DNA of 37,334 nucleotides from CAYJLC01 sp044426355. Its GTDB lineage: Bacteria; Bacillota; Clostridia; Oscillospirales; Butyricicoccaceae. This document shows, one piece after another, positions 23,463 through 32,220 of this stretch. The notes under the pieces were generated by a model that saw nothing but the letters and a program-made list of their open reading frames with translations, was not told where the DNA came from and did no database searches. The number at the start of each line of letters is the position of its first letter. Position 1 is the stretch's first letter. The stretch covers positions 1 through 37,334 of the forward strand of contig JAWXUO010000017.1 in the NCBI GenBank assembly GCA_044426355.1. The letters run 5' to 3'. Both the position numbers and the translations under genes were made by a program.

Positions 23463-23879
23463 TTAATCATCATTACATTTGTTACAATATCCATAAAGTT
23501 CCATTTTATGTGATTTTATTGTAAAACCTTCTGTTTGATGTTTTATTTCATCTTCATTAAATATCGTAGGCTCTAAAAAATCTCTTTTTTTACAACTCAA
23601 ACAAACTATTGTATCTACATCTTCGTTATCTAATTTAGAATAGTACGACACAACTTCATTTGAATAATTAATTTTTTTAATCATTGCATGAGTTACAAAA
23701 GTTTCTAGTATTCTATAAATAGTTGACTGGTTAACTTTTTCACCATCTTTAATTAAATATTCATATATTTCTAGGGCTGAACGTGGGTGCTCGCTTTGTT
23801 CTAATAAGTCGAACACTTTTGTTCTTGCTTTAGTTTTTTTTATCGAATTTGGCCATAATTCTTTGTTTATATCTTCCAT
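23463..23879 (-). CDS. Fur-family metalloregulator (Zur-like possible)
   Basis: 138 residues. The winged helix is KARTKVFDLLEQSEHPRSALEI, then VNQSTIYRILETF, the Fur recognition helix. The C-terminal domain has two structural-zinc CxxC pairs, C93-C96 (CLSC) and C132-C135 (CNKC). The usual HHHDH run of Fur is missing (NEDVDTIV here), which argues against an iron-type Fur; His residues at 64, 114 and 124 could form the sensory site. Zur and PerR are the alternatives. An orphan zinc/manganese-type binding lipoprotein lies 9 kb away with a palindrome upstream, which makes Zur attractive, but this is inference. It has its own consensus promoter; GGGTGG precedes the ATG. Confidence 0.85.
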   Translation of the reverse strand: MEDINKELWPNSIKKTKARTKVFDLLEQSEHPRSALEIYEYLIKDGEKVNQSTIYRILETFVTHAMIKKINYSNEVVSYYSKLDNEDVDTIVCLSCKKRDFLEPTIFNEDEIKHQTEGFTIKSHKMELYGYCNKCNDD

Positions 23880-23922
23880 ATGCCACCCACTTTTGTAAAA
23901 ATCAGTTTTCTATATAAGCTTT

Positions 23923-23951
23923 ATTATATCTTTTTTTTTAAGTATTGTCAA
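23923..23951 (-). promoter_or_regulatory. Promoter of the Fur-family gene
   Basis: Minus strand TTGACA (23951-23946), 17-base spacer, TATAAT (23928-23923): a perfect consensus. It lies in the 77-base gap after the last pilus gene, so the regulator is not dependent on the pilus operon. Confidence 0.9.
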
Positions 23952-23956
23952 TAATT

Positions 23957-24364
23957 TTAATCTACATTTTTCGGTGGCATTAGCTTTACTTCAAAATCAT
24001 CTTTTTCATTCGATACCTCAATAGTATATGTAATTGTTAAAACTTCGTCTGTGTTTTCTACTTTAAAATTCACTAAAGCTTGCGACAAATCTTCTATATA
24101 CTCATTAATATTTATATTTTCTTCATTTTTATACACAATTAAATTTCCACTGCTATCTAAAGTGTAAAAATCTGCTTTTTTAATAGTTTGTTCGCAAGCA
24201 TATTTTACAAGCCTATGTTCATAAAGCAATTCTTCTTGTCTTAATGTTTGGTAATATATATTTATTGTAAAAGAGAAAAAACTATGTATTGCAAGGCTTA
24301 CCATGCTAAAAATCGCAATACTCGCTATTAATTCAACAAGTGATTGACCTTTATTATTATTCAT
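23957..24364 (-). CDS. Type IV prepilin-like minor pilin (PilW type)
   Basis: 135 residues. The class III signal is clear: short leader MNNNKG, then QSLVELIASIAIFSMVSLAI, cleaved after Gly by the prepilin peptidase, with Glu at +5. The rest is a globular domain. Last gene of the pilus operon; its start overlaps the preceding gene by 8 bases, with GAGG upstream. It would be a low-abundance pilin that helps start assembly or sits at the tip. The individual Pil name cannot be assigned safely. Confidence 0.85.
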   Translation of the reverse strand: MNNNKGQSLVELIASIAIFSMVSLAIHSFFSFTINIYYQTLRQEELLYEHRLVKYACEQTIKKADFYTLDSSGNLIVYKNEENININEYIEDLSQALVNFKVENTDEVLTITYTIEVSNEKDDFEVKLMPPKNVD

Positions 24365-24818
24365 AATCTACCTCGTATGTAAAATAGTAATTTGAATATT
24401 CACCATCAAGCAAAGAAAAATATAATATTAAATCATTTTTTTGTATTTTATATGTACCTAAATAATTTTCTGTTTCGTCTTCTAAACTTTCAGTTTCGTC
24501 TTCTGAGCTTTCGGTTTCATCTTCAGAACTTTCTACACTTTCAGTTTCATCTTCGGTTTCTGTATCCGTAACTTTTGTTACAGATATATCATCAAATCCT
24601 AAATCCGAAAGAGCCAAAACCACTTCGCTTGGTGTTTTTCCTGCTCGTATCATTTCTGCACCACTTTCTAAATATAATTCGTCTTGTAGTGAAGACTTTA
24701 TATAAGAAATTGTAGTTGCTGTTAAATTTGTATACATAATCATAAGCAAACTAACAGCTATTGCCGTAAATACTATAACTAGATATAACGCAACGCCTGA
24801 ATTATCTTTAACTTTCAT
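24357..24818 (-). CDS. PilX-like pilus protein with an acidic SEDETES repeat
   Basis: 153 residues. The N-terminus (MKVKDNSGVALYLVIVFTAIAVSLL) has the G-V-A-L-Y-L-V pattern of PilX/GspK-type minor pilins, which lack the +5 Glu. Residues about 60-120 include a low-complexity acidic stretch with three copies of a seven-residue unit (SSEDETE, SSEDETE, SLEDETE) and a TETEDETE lead-in. A short C-terminal domain (YKIQKNDLILYFSL) follows. It lies between two prepilin genes and overlaps both (11 and 8 bases). Confidence 0.7.
   Translation of the reverse strand: MKVKDNSGVALYLVIVFTAIAVSLLMIMYTNLTATTISYIKSSLQDELYLESGAEMIRAGKTPSEVVLALSDLGFDDISVTKVTDTETEDETESVESSEDETESSEDETESLEDETENYLGTYKIQKNDLILYFSLLDGEYSNYYFTYEVDYE
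24478..24560 (-). repeat. 21-base coding tandem repeat (SEDETE unit)
   Basis: The coding strand repeats a 21-base unit encoding S-S/L-E-D-E-T-E about three times, with degenerate flanking units. Such repeats can change copy number without breaking the frame. Confidence 0.7.
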
Positions 24819-25146
24819 GCACTAGTACCTCTGGATTTATCCAAAAATAATATGTTTTGATTTCTGCTGAATTTTTTGTATAAAACGTAATTTCACATTG
24901 TCCATTTTCATTAGTTTCAAGGTTAAAAGTTACCCCATTTAAAACGTCATCATAAACAGAATATTTTCCTGTTACTCGCATTTCTTCAAATATATTTTCG
25001 CAAACCAGCTCCATATTGCTATATTGAGTAGTTTTGCCTTTTATAGATGCTATACCATAAAAACAGCTTATAACCATAAGCGTTGATACTGATAAAATCG
25101 CAACTGATGTAACTAATTCTATAAGAGAAATTCCTTTATTATTCAT
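24808..25146 (-). CDS. Type IV prepilin-like minor pilin
   Basis: 112 residues from the ATG at 25146; the frame could begin two codons earlier only with TTG. The class III signal is MNNKG followed by ISLIELVTSVAILSVSTLMV, with Glu at +5. A small domain follows (FEEMRVTGKYSVYDDVLNG; FWINPEVLVHES). The start overlaps the PilO-like stop. It is one of three pilin-type genes at the end of the operon. Confidence 0.85.
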   Translation of the reverse strand: MNNKGISLIELVTSVAILSVSTLMVISCFYGIASIKGKTTQYSNMELVCENIFEEMRVTGKYSVYDDVLNGVTFNLETNENGQCEITFYTKNSAEIKTYYFWINPEVLVHES

Positions 25147-25735
25147 AATCAAACAACCTTGTGTTTCCTATAGAAATATTCGTATCAATTGTATAACTTC
25201 GCTCAGAGGAACTATTTAGATTATAAAAATTATTTAAATACATTTGCCCGATAACAGCTCCATCAGAGGCAACTCTCATCGTAAAAGTTGTTATAGAACT
25301 TGGATATTCTTCGTTTGAAATTGTATCTTTAAAAAACTTTTCAAATTCTTCAATATTGCTTGCCATATAAGAAAACGACATAGGTTTAAACATTAAAGTA
25401 TTGTCCCCTGCTACGCCAATTCTTGTGGCTGTATTCATTACAAGTTGCGAAAGCTCTACATTTTCATTTTCGTTTAAAATTAAAAAATAGTTAATTTGGT
25501 CTTGCTCTCTTAAATCTACTGGAAACGTGTTGAAATCAATATTATCATAACTTTCATTAAGCACTATATCCGAGCTTGGATATTTTAATATTTGAGCTTC
25601 TAGTAGCGAAATTTCAAACGTTAAACTTTTCATTTCTGCTTTTATTTTAGTATATACCCCAAAATAAATATAAGTTGAAAAAATTACCGTAAAAATAGTT
25701 ATAAATATAATTGTCTTTTTTAAAGTTTTAGTCAT
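25139..25735 (-). CDS. PilO-like inner-membrane pilus assembly protein
   Basis: 198 residues. One N-terminal membrane segment (TIIFITIFTVIFSTYIYFG), a short coiled region (KIKAEMKSLTFEISLLEAQI), then an alpha/beta domain (QDQINYFLILNENENVELSQ, TFTMRVASDGAVIGQM). This size and order match PilO. It follows the PilM-PilN fusion gene after 8 bases with an AGGAGAAAAA ribosome binding site, as PilO follows PilN. In pili it forms a membrane-spanning alignment complex. Sequence similarity is weak, so the call rests largely on structure pattern and position. Confidence 0.75.
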   Translation of the reverse strand: MTKTLKKTIIFITIFTVIFSTYIYFGVYTKIKAEMKSLTFEISLLEAQILKYPSSDIVLNESYDNIDFNTFPVDLREQDQINYFLILNENENVELSQLVMNTATRIGVAGDNTLMFKPMSFSYMASNIEEFEKFFKDTISNEEYPSSITTFTMRVASDGAVIGQMYLNNFYNLNSSSERSYTIDTNISIGNTRLFDYE

Positions 25736-25743
25736 TTTTTCTC

Positions 25744-27039
25744 CTATCCACTAATAGCCGATGTATAAGTCAACGTTATAGAAAACGAATATTTTTCAGC
25801 TTCTTCTGTAATTGATGACACATCGCCTGCTCTTGCATAAATTAGGTTATCCATTTGTTCTAGTGCTACACAGCAATTTTCTAAAGTATCAAGCTCTACA
25901 CCGATTTGTATATCACTAGTGTTTATATTTATTGATTTAATTATCAAATCCGACGGCATTTTTTCGTATAATTCATCAAGCAAAGTAAAAAAATGATTAT
26001 TCGGAGTATCCATAACAGATACAAGTTCTGCCTCGCTCATACTCGTAAAAGTATCTATATTACTACTTAAAATTTCATCTTTAATAATCAAATCGTAATA
26101 CGTATTTTCCATTTTTGTAAGGTTTGAATTAGGTATAAAATATCCTATCGTTAATACAAACAAAATAACAAGTCCTGTATTAATTGCAACTAAAAAGTTT
26201 GTTTGCTTGTTTTTTCTAGCCTGTTCTGGTGTTAAAACCATATCAACGCTATGCTCGTTATATTTACCTTTTTTAATATTTAAAGCAATATTTTTGAGAT
26301 AATCATACTCGTTATTGCTTTTTTCGTATTTAATATTAAAATTTTCGTCTAGTATTTCAGTTAAAATTTTTGTTTTTTCATCATCTGCATATAAAGCGAA
26401 AGGCAAATTATATAAAGTTTGCGAAAACTGGCTTGAGAGATAGTCATCAAAACGCACTACAGAGCCACTAAATTCCATTTCTGTTACTATTTCACTTCGA
26501 GTATACATTAATTGATTTTCTTCAAAATATTGGTAAGTAAGCTCGTTTTTTAAAGAACTTATGCTTAAATACGTATTTTCCATAGCTGGTAAATTAAAAT
26601 AAAACGAAAACTGTATATTTTTAAAACCTAGCATTTTCATTGTTTTATACGATTTTTCAATAGTAATTTCTGGCACAAGCAAAACCGATACCATCATTGT
26701 TCTTTTATTTTGTCCTGTAACTTTTGCGTAAATTATGTATTCTTCGATACTTATAGGAAAAAAATCCGAGCTATTTAGCTTAATATAGTCAATTAAATCG
26801 CTTTTTTCTAAAATAGGAACTTCGATATTTCTATGTATGCTTGTGTGCATAAAAATAACTATATCTTTTACATTACTATTATAATTTTTCTTAAATTCTG
26901 TTATATTTTTTTCTTCTGGAAGTTCCACTCCTAGCTCGAAACCTAGACTAAAAGATGCACAATTTTGTATATCATCTTTCATCACTTCTGCTACTCGAAC
27001 GTTTTCTCCCGAAACGTCCATACATAGTATTTTTTTCAA
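25744..27039 (-). CDS. PilM-PilN fusion-type pilus assembly protein (GspL-like layout)
   Basis: 431 residues from a TTG at 27039, nine bases after AGGAGG; the first ATG is seven codons in and has no ribosome binding site. Residues 1-275 resemble the actin-like PilM domain (LCMDVSGENVRVAEV; EYIIYAKVTGQNKRTMMVSVLLVP in part). A single membrane segment (FLVAINTGLVILFVLTIGYF, about 283-302) and an outer domain (FTLLDELYEKMPSDLIIKSI and IGVELDTLENCCVAL) correspond to PilN. In most pili PilM and PilN are separate and interact through the PilN N-terminus; here they are one chain, as in GspL of type II secretion. It sits between PilD and the PilO-like gene. Confidence 0.78.
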   Translation of the reverse strand: MKKILCMDVSGENVRVAEVMKDDIQNCASFSLGFELGVELPEEKNITEFKKNYNSNVKDIVIFMHTSIHRNIEVPILEKSDLIDYIKLNSSDFFPISIEEYIIYAKVTGQNKRTMMVSVLLVPEITIEKSYKTMKMLGFKNIQFSFYFNLPAMENTYLSISSLKNELTYQYFEENQLMYTRSEIVTEMEFSGSVVRFDDYLSSQFSQTLYNLPFALYADDEKTKILTEILDENFNIKYEKSNNEYDYLKNIALNIKKGKYNEHSVDMVLTPEQARKNKQTNFLVAINTGLVILFVLTIGYFIPNSNLTKMENTYYDLIIKDEILSSNIDTFTSMSEAELVSVMDTPNNHFFTLLDELYEKMPSDLIIKSININTSDIQIGVELDTLENCCVALEQMDNLIYARAGDVSSITEEAEKYSFSITLTYTSAISG

Positions 27040-27052
27040 TTAATAAAACCTC

Positions 27053-27664
27053 CTAAATGAATAAACTAAGGTATAAAGAAATTATTTCATCAGCAAAAAT
27101 ATAAGCTGTTATAATTCCTAGTGACATATATGGTCCAAATGCAAATTTGTTTCCTTTTTTTAAAAAAAACATAAAAACTGGGTGTAAAATTGCACCTGCT
27201 ACAAATGAAATAATAAATGCTACAATAGCTTTTTCGAAACCTAGTCCTAGTCCTGCAAAAAACATAAGTTTTACATCGCCAAAACCTAAACCTTCGCCTT
27301 TTGTTATTAAATACAACAAAAGAAAAAATCCACCTGTGCTAACCGAACCTAAAATATGCGTTAAAATATTGCTATAGTCATAAAAACTAATAATTATCGA
27401 CGATATAAGCACAATTAAATTGAGTTTAAACGGTATTTCAAAGCAAATTAAATCAATTATCGAAATTATAAGCAAAGCGTAGCTTATTATAATTAGTATA
27501 TATGAATAAAAGCTAATACCAAGATTTAAAATAATCAAACCTGTTATTAAATTCGATATAATTATTATATTTATCTTTGATTTTTCGACTTTGCAATAAC
27601 TTGTGATATATTTACAAGAAAATATTGATAAAATAGATATTAAAATATGTATTATATAAATCAT
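27053..27664 (-). CDS. pilD: Prepilin peptidase (A24 family) lacking the N-terminal methylase domain
   Basis: About 203 residues from the ATG at 27664, two bases after the pilC stop; the longer frame from 27739 lies inside pilC and has no ribosome binding site. At least six membrane segments are seen. Both catalytic Asp are present: the one in SIIDLICFEIP and the one in LGFGDVKLM (GxGDxKL). In ordinary PilD the first and second membrane segments are separated by a cytosolic domain of about 70-90 residues with two CxxC pairs that methylates the new pilin N-terminus. Here only about ten residues (TSYCKVEKSK) separate them, so pilins should be cut but probably not methylated by this enzyme. Confidence 0.85.
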   Translation of the reverse strand: MIYIIHILISILSIFSCKYITSYCKVEKSKINIIIISNLITGLIILNLGISFYSYILIIISYALLIISIIDLICFEIPFKLNLIVLISSIIISFYDYSNILTHILGSVSTGGFFLLLYLITKGEGLGFGDVKLMFFAGLGLGFEKAIVAFIISFVAGAILHPVFMFFLKKGNKFAFGPYMSLGIITAYIFADEIISLYLSLFI

Positions 27665-27666
27665 TT

Positions 27667-28875
27667 TTACAACATCGTTCCATAAACTGTAAACATTGGT
27701 AATATAATCGCAAAAATAATTACACTTACAAAAGCACATAATAAAATCATTATAGTAGGTTCTAGTGCTGTAAGTAGTCTTTCTGTTGCAACTTTTGACT
27801 CAGAATCATAATAAACTGCTGTTTTTTCTAGCATTTTAGCTAGTTGACCAGAACTTTCCCCAATAACTACCATTTGACAAAGTGTTAATGGAAAAACATC
27901 AACACTTGACACAGCAAGACCTAGAGAATGTCCTTTTATAATCATATCTTTCACTTCGCTCACAGCGTCGCTATAATAAATATTTTTTAGCGTTCCTTTA
28001 CAAATATCCAAAGCTTGCAAAATTGGTATACCAGCTTGCAACAAAATACTTAAAGTATTTGCAAACATAGCACTTTCTTGATTATTTGTAAAACTGCTTA
28101 TTATCGGTATTTTTCTTAAAATATAAGAGAAAAAGTATTTCCCCTTAGTAGTATTTGCAAATAATATTAATACACCTATTATAATCACCGTCATTATTAA
28201 GAAAAACACATAGTGCGTTTGAACAAAAGTACCACACGCAATTACAATTCTTGTAATCGTTGGTAACTCCGTTTCAGCATCTGCGAATATTTTTTCAAAC
28301 ATAGGCAAAACCTGCGACATCATAAAAGTCATTACAACTGCTACTAATAATAAAACAATCGCAGGGTAAATTAAAGCTTTTATAGTTGCATTTTTCGCTT
28401 CTTCTATTTTTTCATAATATGAAGCTAATTTATCTAAAACTGAAGCTAAAGCACCCGATTGCTCCCCTACGGCAATAATTTCGCACAATAAATTTGTAAA
28501 AACAGTGTCCTCTTTTTTAAAAGCAAAATACAAAGATTCTCCTTTTTCAACCGACTGAATTACATTATAAAGTGCTGTTGATAAATTTTTATTATCAGTT
28601 TGTTTTCTAACTAAATTTAGGGTTTCTATCATTGGTATTCCTGTTTGATAAATCGCCGAAAATTGTCTTAAAAATCTTGCCATTTGCTTTGCTTTAACAG
28701 TTTTTCGCCAAGGTGTTTTTATATCCCTTGTTGCAACGCTCATTTTATTAATTTTTATAGGCTGTAGCAAGTCATCTTTTAAATGAAGTCTTGCATCTTC
28801 TACGCTTGAAGCTTCCATTTTGCCTTTTTTTACTTTTCCAGCTGGATTTAAGGCAGTATATCGATATTGTTCCAT
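27667..28875 (-). CDS. pilC: Type IV pilus inner-membrane platform protein PilC
   Basis: 402 residues, normal length. Two type II secretion F domains are visible, each starting with a conserved pattern (FLRQFSAIYQTGIPMIETL and FANTLSILLQAGIPILQAL) and three strongly hydrophobic segments (about 165-190, 215-240 and 370-400). The N-terminal YRYTALNPAGKVKKGKMEA region is also typical. It connects the PilB and PilT motors to the growing pilus. The gene starts 14 bases after pilT with AAAGGAG as ribosome binding site. Confidence 0.95.
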   Translation of the reverse strand: MEQYRYTALNPAGKVKKGKMEASSVEDARLHLKDDLLQPIKINKMSVATRDIKTPWRKTVKAKQMARFLRQFSAIYQTGIPMIETLNLVRKQTDNKNLSTALYNVIQSVEKGESLYFAFKKEDTVFTNLLCEIIAVGEQSGALASVLDKLASYYEKIEEAKNATIKALIYPAIVLLLVAVVMTFMMSQVLPMFEKIFADAETELPTITRIVIACGTFVQTHYVFFLIMTVIIIGVLILFANTTKGKYFFSYILRKIPIISSFTNNQESAMFANTLSILLQAGIPILQALDICKGTLKNIYYSDAVSEVKDMIIKGHSLGLAVSSVDVFPLTLCQMVVIGESSGQLAKMLEKTAVYYDSESKVATERLLTALEPTIMILLCAFVSVIIFAIILPMFTVYGTML

Positions 28876-28889
28876 ATAAAAAAGCTCCT

Positions 28890-29936
28890 TTAAATCATTT
28901 TTCGTTCAAGTTCCACAGGATTTAAACTTAGTTTTATAAGTTCTTCTTTTTCTGCTAAACCTGTTTTATACATATCAAACAAACTTTCATCTAGTGTTTT
29001 CATGCCATCTTTTTTGCTAATTTGCATTTGAGAATATAGCTGAAAAGGTTGATTTTCACGAATTAGACTTTTTACTGCACTCGTTGCTGTTAAAACTTCG
29101 TAAACTGCACGTCTTGAGCCATCTTTAAGTGTTACTAACCTTTGCGATATGATACATTCTATAACATCTGCAAGCATTACTCTTATTTGTGCTTGTTTTT
29201 CAGCAGGAAACACATCGACAATACGACTAATAGTTGTTGCACAATCCATAGTATGAAGTGTTGCTAATACTAAATGCCCTGTTTCTGAGGCTGTTAGAGC
29301 CGTTTCTATTGTTTTAGTATCTCTCATTTCTCCTACTAAAATAATATCTGGGTCTTGCCTTAAAGCATCACGAAGTCCTGTGTCAAAAGTATTTGCATCA
29401 ATTCCTATTTCTCTTTGATTTATAATAGATTTTTTATGCGAATGTACATACTCTATAGGGTCTTCTAGCGTTATTATATGTTTATTATAATTTTCGTTAA
29501 TATAATTTGTAATTCCTGCTAAAGTTGTAGTCTTTCCGTGTCCTGTAGGCCCTGTAACTAATACAAGCCCTCTTGTCTTATCTGCTATATCTATAACAGT
29601 TTTTGGTAAAAACAAAGATTTAGGACAAGGTACATCTAAAGGTAAAATTCGAATTGCACAAGCAAAATTACCTTTTTCTTTATAAATATTACAACGTATT
29701 CTAATATAATCATCAATAGTTTTCGCAAAATCCATACTAAGTTGTGATTCATCAAAAATATTAGGCTCTACTAAGCTTTTAGCATAATTTTCTACATCTT
29801 CAGGTTTTAATTCTATGCTATTTGCAGATTTTAGGTTTCCACCTACTCTATATTGCACACTTCTGCCAACGCAAATATGAATATCTGATGCATTTATATC
29901 GCTTGCATTTTTAATAATTTCATTTATACTTTGCAT
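28890..29936 (-). CDS. pilT: Type IV pilus retraction ATPase PilT
   Basis: 348 residues, the usual PilT length. An N-terminal PAS-like part (DINASDIHICVGRSVQYRVGG) precedes the RecA-like ATPase: Walker A GPTGHGKTT (about 124-132), Asp box ITLEDPIEYVH, Walker B RQDPDIILVGEMRD and His box SETGHLVLATLHT. It retracts pili by removing pilin subunits, so twitching, surface sensing or DNA uptake are possible. It overlaps the end of pilB by 13 bases, with AAGGAAA before its ATG. Confidence 0.96.
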   Translation of the reverse strand: MQSINEIIKNASDINASDIHICVGRSVQYRVGGNLKSANSIELKPEDVENYAKSLVEPNIFDESQLSMDFAKTIDDYIRIRCNIYKEKGNFACAIRILPLDVPCPKSLFLPKTVIDIADKTRGLVLVTGPTGHGKTTTLAGITNYINENYNKHIITLEDPIEYVHSHKKSIINQREIGIDANTFDTGLRDALRQDPDIILVGEMRDTKTIETALTASETGHLVLATLHTMDCATTISRIVDVFPAEKQAQIRVMLADVIECIISQRLVTLKDGSRRAVYEVLTATSAVKSLIRENQPFQLYSQMQISKKDGMKTLDESLFDMYKTGLAEKEELIKLSLNPVELERKMI

Positions 29937-31537
29937 AATATTTCCTTATCACTACAAATTTTTATACATTCTTCATACGAAGTTACACCACTTAGTACAA
30001 GCCCTTTTACTCTATCCTCTAATGTACTCATTCCGTTTTCCACAGCATAATTATGTAATGAATTTGTATCAAAATCTTCTAAATTTATCATATGTCGCAT
30101 ATCATCATCAATTTCTAATATTTCAAAAACGCTCGTTCTGCCAATATATCCACTATGTCCACATTGTTCGCAACCACATTTTTCATAAATCTTAGTATTA
30201 TTAGCTGATAATCTATCGGCTTGTGTTTTAGAAATTTTAACCTCTTTTTTACAATGAGGACAAAGTTTACGAACAAGCCTTTGAGAAATTACACTTGTAA
30301 GTGCATCTGATATTAAATATCTTTCGACACCCATATTTATAAGTCTGTTTATAGCATTCGCCGAACTGTTTGTATGCAAAGTACTTAGCACTAAATGTCC
30401 TGTTACAGATGCTTGTATTGCCATTTTTGCCGTTTCTGTATCACGAATTTCCCCTATCATAATTATATCTGGGTCTTGTCTTAATATAGAACGCAAAGCA
30501 TTTGAAAACGACAACCCAGCTGTTGCTTGAACTTGGTTTATCCCTGAAATACTAATTTCTACAGGGTCTTCTACTGTTATTGTATTTTTTTCTATAGAAT
30601 TTATCTCAGAAAGCATAGAATATAACGTTGTTGTTTTCCCACAGCCTGTAGGCCCTGATACTAATACCATACCATGTTCTCGAGTAAATATACGTTCAAA
30701 TTTTTCTACATCTTCATTAAGTAGTCCAAGTTGTGCTTTTGTACTAAATACAATTCTTTTTGGAGCTATACGCAAAACGCATTTCTCTCCAAGCACTGTT
30801 GGAAGTATCGACACACGAAAATCATATTCGTTTCTATCTATAGTATCTGTGAATTTGCCATCTTGTGGCATACGTTTTTCTGCAATATCCATTTCACCTA
30901 AAATTTTAATTCTCGATATTATCGAATTATGCCATTCTATAGGATATTGACTGTATTCACGCAAAACACCATCTACACGAAAACGCACACGCAATTTTTT
31001 ATTAATTCCCTCGATATGTATGTCAGACGCATTAACTCGAACAGCTTGAGCTAACCATTTTTGTACAAGCAATACTATATCTGCATCTACTAAACCGTCA
31101 TCTTCTTCATCGGTTTTAGTACCAAAAGCTTTTTCTATAAAATTATTAATATCCAAACGTAAAGCTACATAAGGTTCTATTTTATACCCTGTTACAGCTG
31201 TTAAAATCTCAATCGGCGATGTATCTGTTGGGTCAACTAAAGCAACTTTTAAAACTTTATCTACAATCTCAAAAGGTACTGCACCTAAATCATACAGACG
31301 TTCTGCTGTAAAATCTATAATTTTTGACGGCTCGTAGTCCTTTAGTGATATAAACTTTAGCGAATATCTCTTTGCAACTGCTTGTGCTACTTCATAATTA
31401 TCTAAAAGACTTAAATGAACTATTGCTTGCATCTCGTTTGCATTATGCTCTTTTATATAACTTACAAGCGTGTCTAGTTGCTCTGTAGTAATTATACCTT
31501 TTGTTTGTAATGAAGTTATAAAATTTATACGTAACAT
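29924..31537 (-). CDS. pilB: Type IV pilus assembly ATPase PilB
   Basis: 537 residues. An N-terminal GspE/MshEN-type domain (about 5-140) is followed by the ATPase with Walker A GPTGCGKT (295-302), Asp box ITVEDPVEIS, Walker B DPDIIMIGEIRD and His box VTGHLVLSTLHT. A zinc tetra-Cys motif (CPHC ... CGCEQC) completes it. It drives pilus extension. MshEN domains can bind c-di-GMP, but whether the key residues are kept here was not verified. The gene follows the pilin gene after a hairpin that may partly stop transcription. Confidence 0.96.
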   Translation of the reverse strand: MLRINFITSLQTKGIITTEQLDTLVSYIKEHNANEMQAIVHLSLLDNYEVAQAVAKRYSLKFISLKDYEPSKIIDFTAERLYDLGAVPFEIVDKVLKVALVDPTDTSPIEILTAVTGYKIEPYVALRLDINNFIEKAFGTKTDEEDDGLVDADIVLLVQKWLAQAVRVNASDIHIEGINKKLRVRFRVDGVLREYSQYPIEWHNSIISRIKILGEMDIAEKRMPQDGKFTDTIDRNEYDFRVSILPTVLGEKCVLRIAPKRIVFSTKAQLGLLNEDVEKFERIFTREHGMVLVSGPTGCGKTTTLYSMLSEINSIEKNTITVEDPVEISISGINQVQATAGLSFSNALRSILRQDPDIIMIGEIRDTETAKMAIQASVTGHLVLSTLHTNSSANAINRLINMGVERYLISDALTSVISQRLVRKLCPHCKKEVKISKTQADRLSANNTKIYEKCGCEQCGHSGYIGRTSVFEILEIDDDMRHMINLEDFDTNSLHNYAVENGMSTLEDRVKGLVLSGVTSYEECIKICSDKEILCKV

Positions 31538-31560
31538 TTAAGTTCTCCTTTAAAATATAT

Positions 31561-31590
31561 AAAATGCGAGAGCTTATGTCCTCGCATTTT
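31561..31590 (-). terminator. Hairpin between pilin and pilB, possible partial terminator
   Basis: On the minus strand AAAATGCGAG pairs perfectly with CTCGCATTTT around a 10-base loop, followed by ATATATTTT. The T run is imperfect and pilB has no visible promoter of its own, so partial read-through would give much pilin and little machinery. Confidence 0.75.
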
Positions 31591-31604
31591 AATAGATATA
31601 TTTT

Positions 31605-32159
31605 CTACCAGCTAGCTTTAGTTCCTTGAACTTCGAATACCCAAGCACCGTAATTTTGGTTTGCTCCACCAATTCTTACGCCTTCAACATAAGTAACTGT
31701 TCCCATTGGAGTTTCAAATGTTGCACCGTGTGCTGTTGTTGTACTACTTAAAGTAGAAGATTGAAATTCTTGCATACCACCGATAATTGCAACGATAGAA
31801 GTTGAACAACCTCCACAGAATACATATTTATCTTTACCAGTTGAACCAGCTAAGTCAACACCTTCTTTAAGTGCTACATTTGCTTCATCATCGCCACCGT
31901 AGTAGTTATGTGCAACTAAAACTTCGCCTGTTGGAGTAAATGCTACTGCACGAACATAATCTCCATCTTCAGCTGTAACTAATGCAGCTGCACGGTAACA
32001 CTCGTTGATATAAGTAGCATCTGCTGCTTCTGCTGCTTCTGCTGTGTATGAACCATAAAGTGGAACTGCTACTACAGATAAACACACCATTACTGCTACT
32101 ACCGAAATTAATTCTACTAAAGAGAACCCTGCATTTTTGTTAATTTTTTGTATTTTCAT
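31605..32159 (-). CDS. Type IV major pilin
   Basis: 184 residues from the ATG at 32159, six bases after AAAGGA; an ATG at 32186 has a weaker context. The class III signal is MKIQKINKNAG followed by FSLVELISVVAVMVCLSVVA, cut after Gly to leave a Phe with Glu at +5. A helix (GSYTAEAAEAADATYINECYR in part) runs into a beta domain with Cys at the YVFCGGCSTS site and at NECYR, giving possible disulphides. First gene of the pilus operon with a consensus promoter and followed by a leaky-looking hairpin, so it is the best candidate for the abundant subunit. Confidence 0.92.
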   Translation of the reverse strand: MKIQKINKNAGFSLVELISVVAVMVCLSVVAVPLYGSYTAEAAEAADATYINECYRAAALVTAEDGDYVRAVAFTPTGEVLVAHNYYGGDDEANVALKEGVDLAGSTGKDKYVFCGGCSTSIVAIIGGMQEFQSSTLSSTTTAHGATFETPMGTVTYVEGVRIGGANQNYGAWVFEVQGTKASW

Positions 32160-32220
32160 TTTGTTTCCTTTCATTTGACTATTCAAACTTGAATAATCTC
32201 TTGTAAAATTTTGATTTATA

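Noticed and set aside
24357..24818. Tandem SEDETE repeat as a CRISPR-like array
   Set aside because: It is an in-frame coding repeat of 21 bases with no spacers; no CRISPR array exists in the window.
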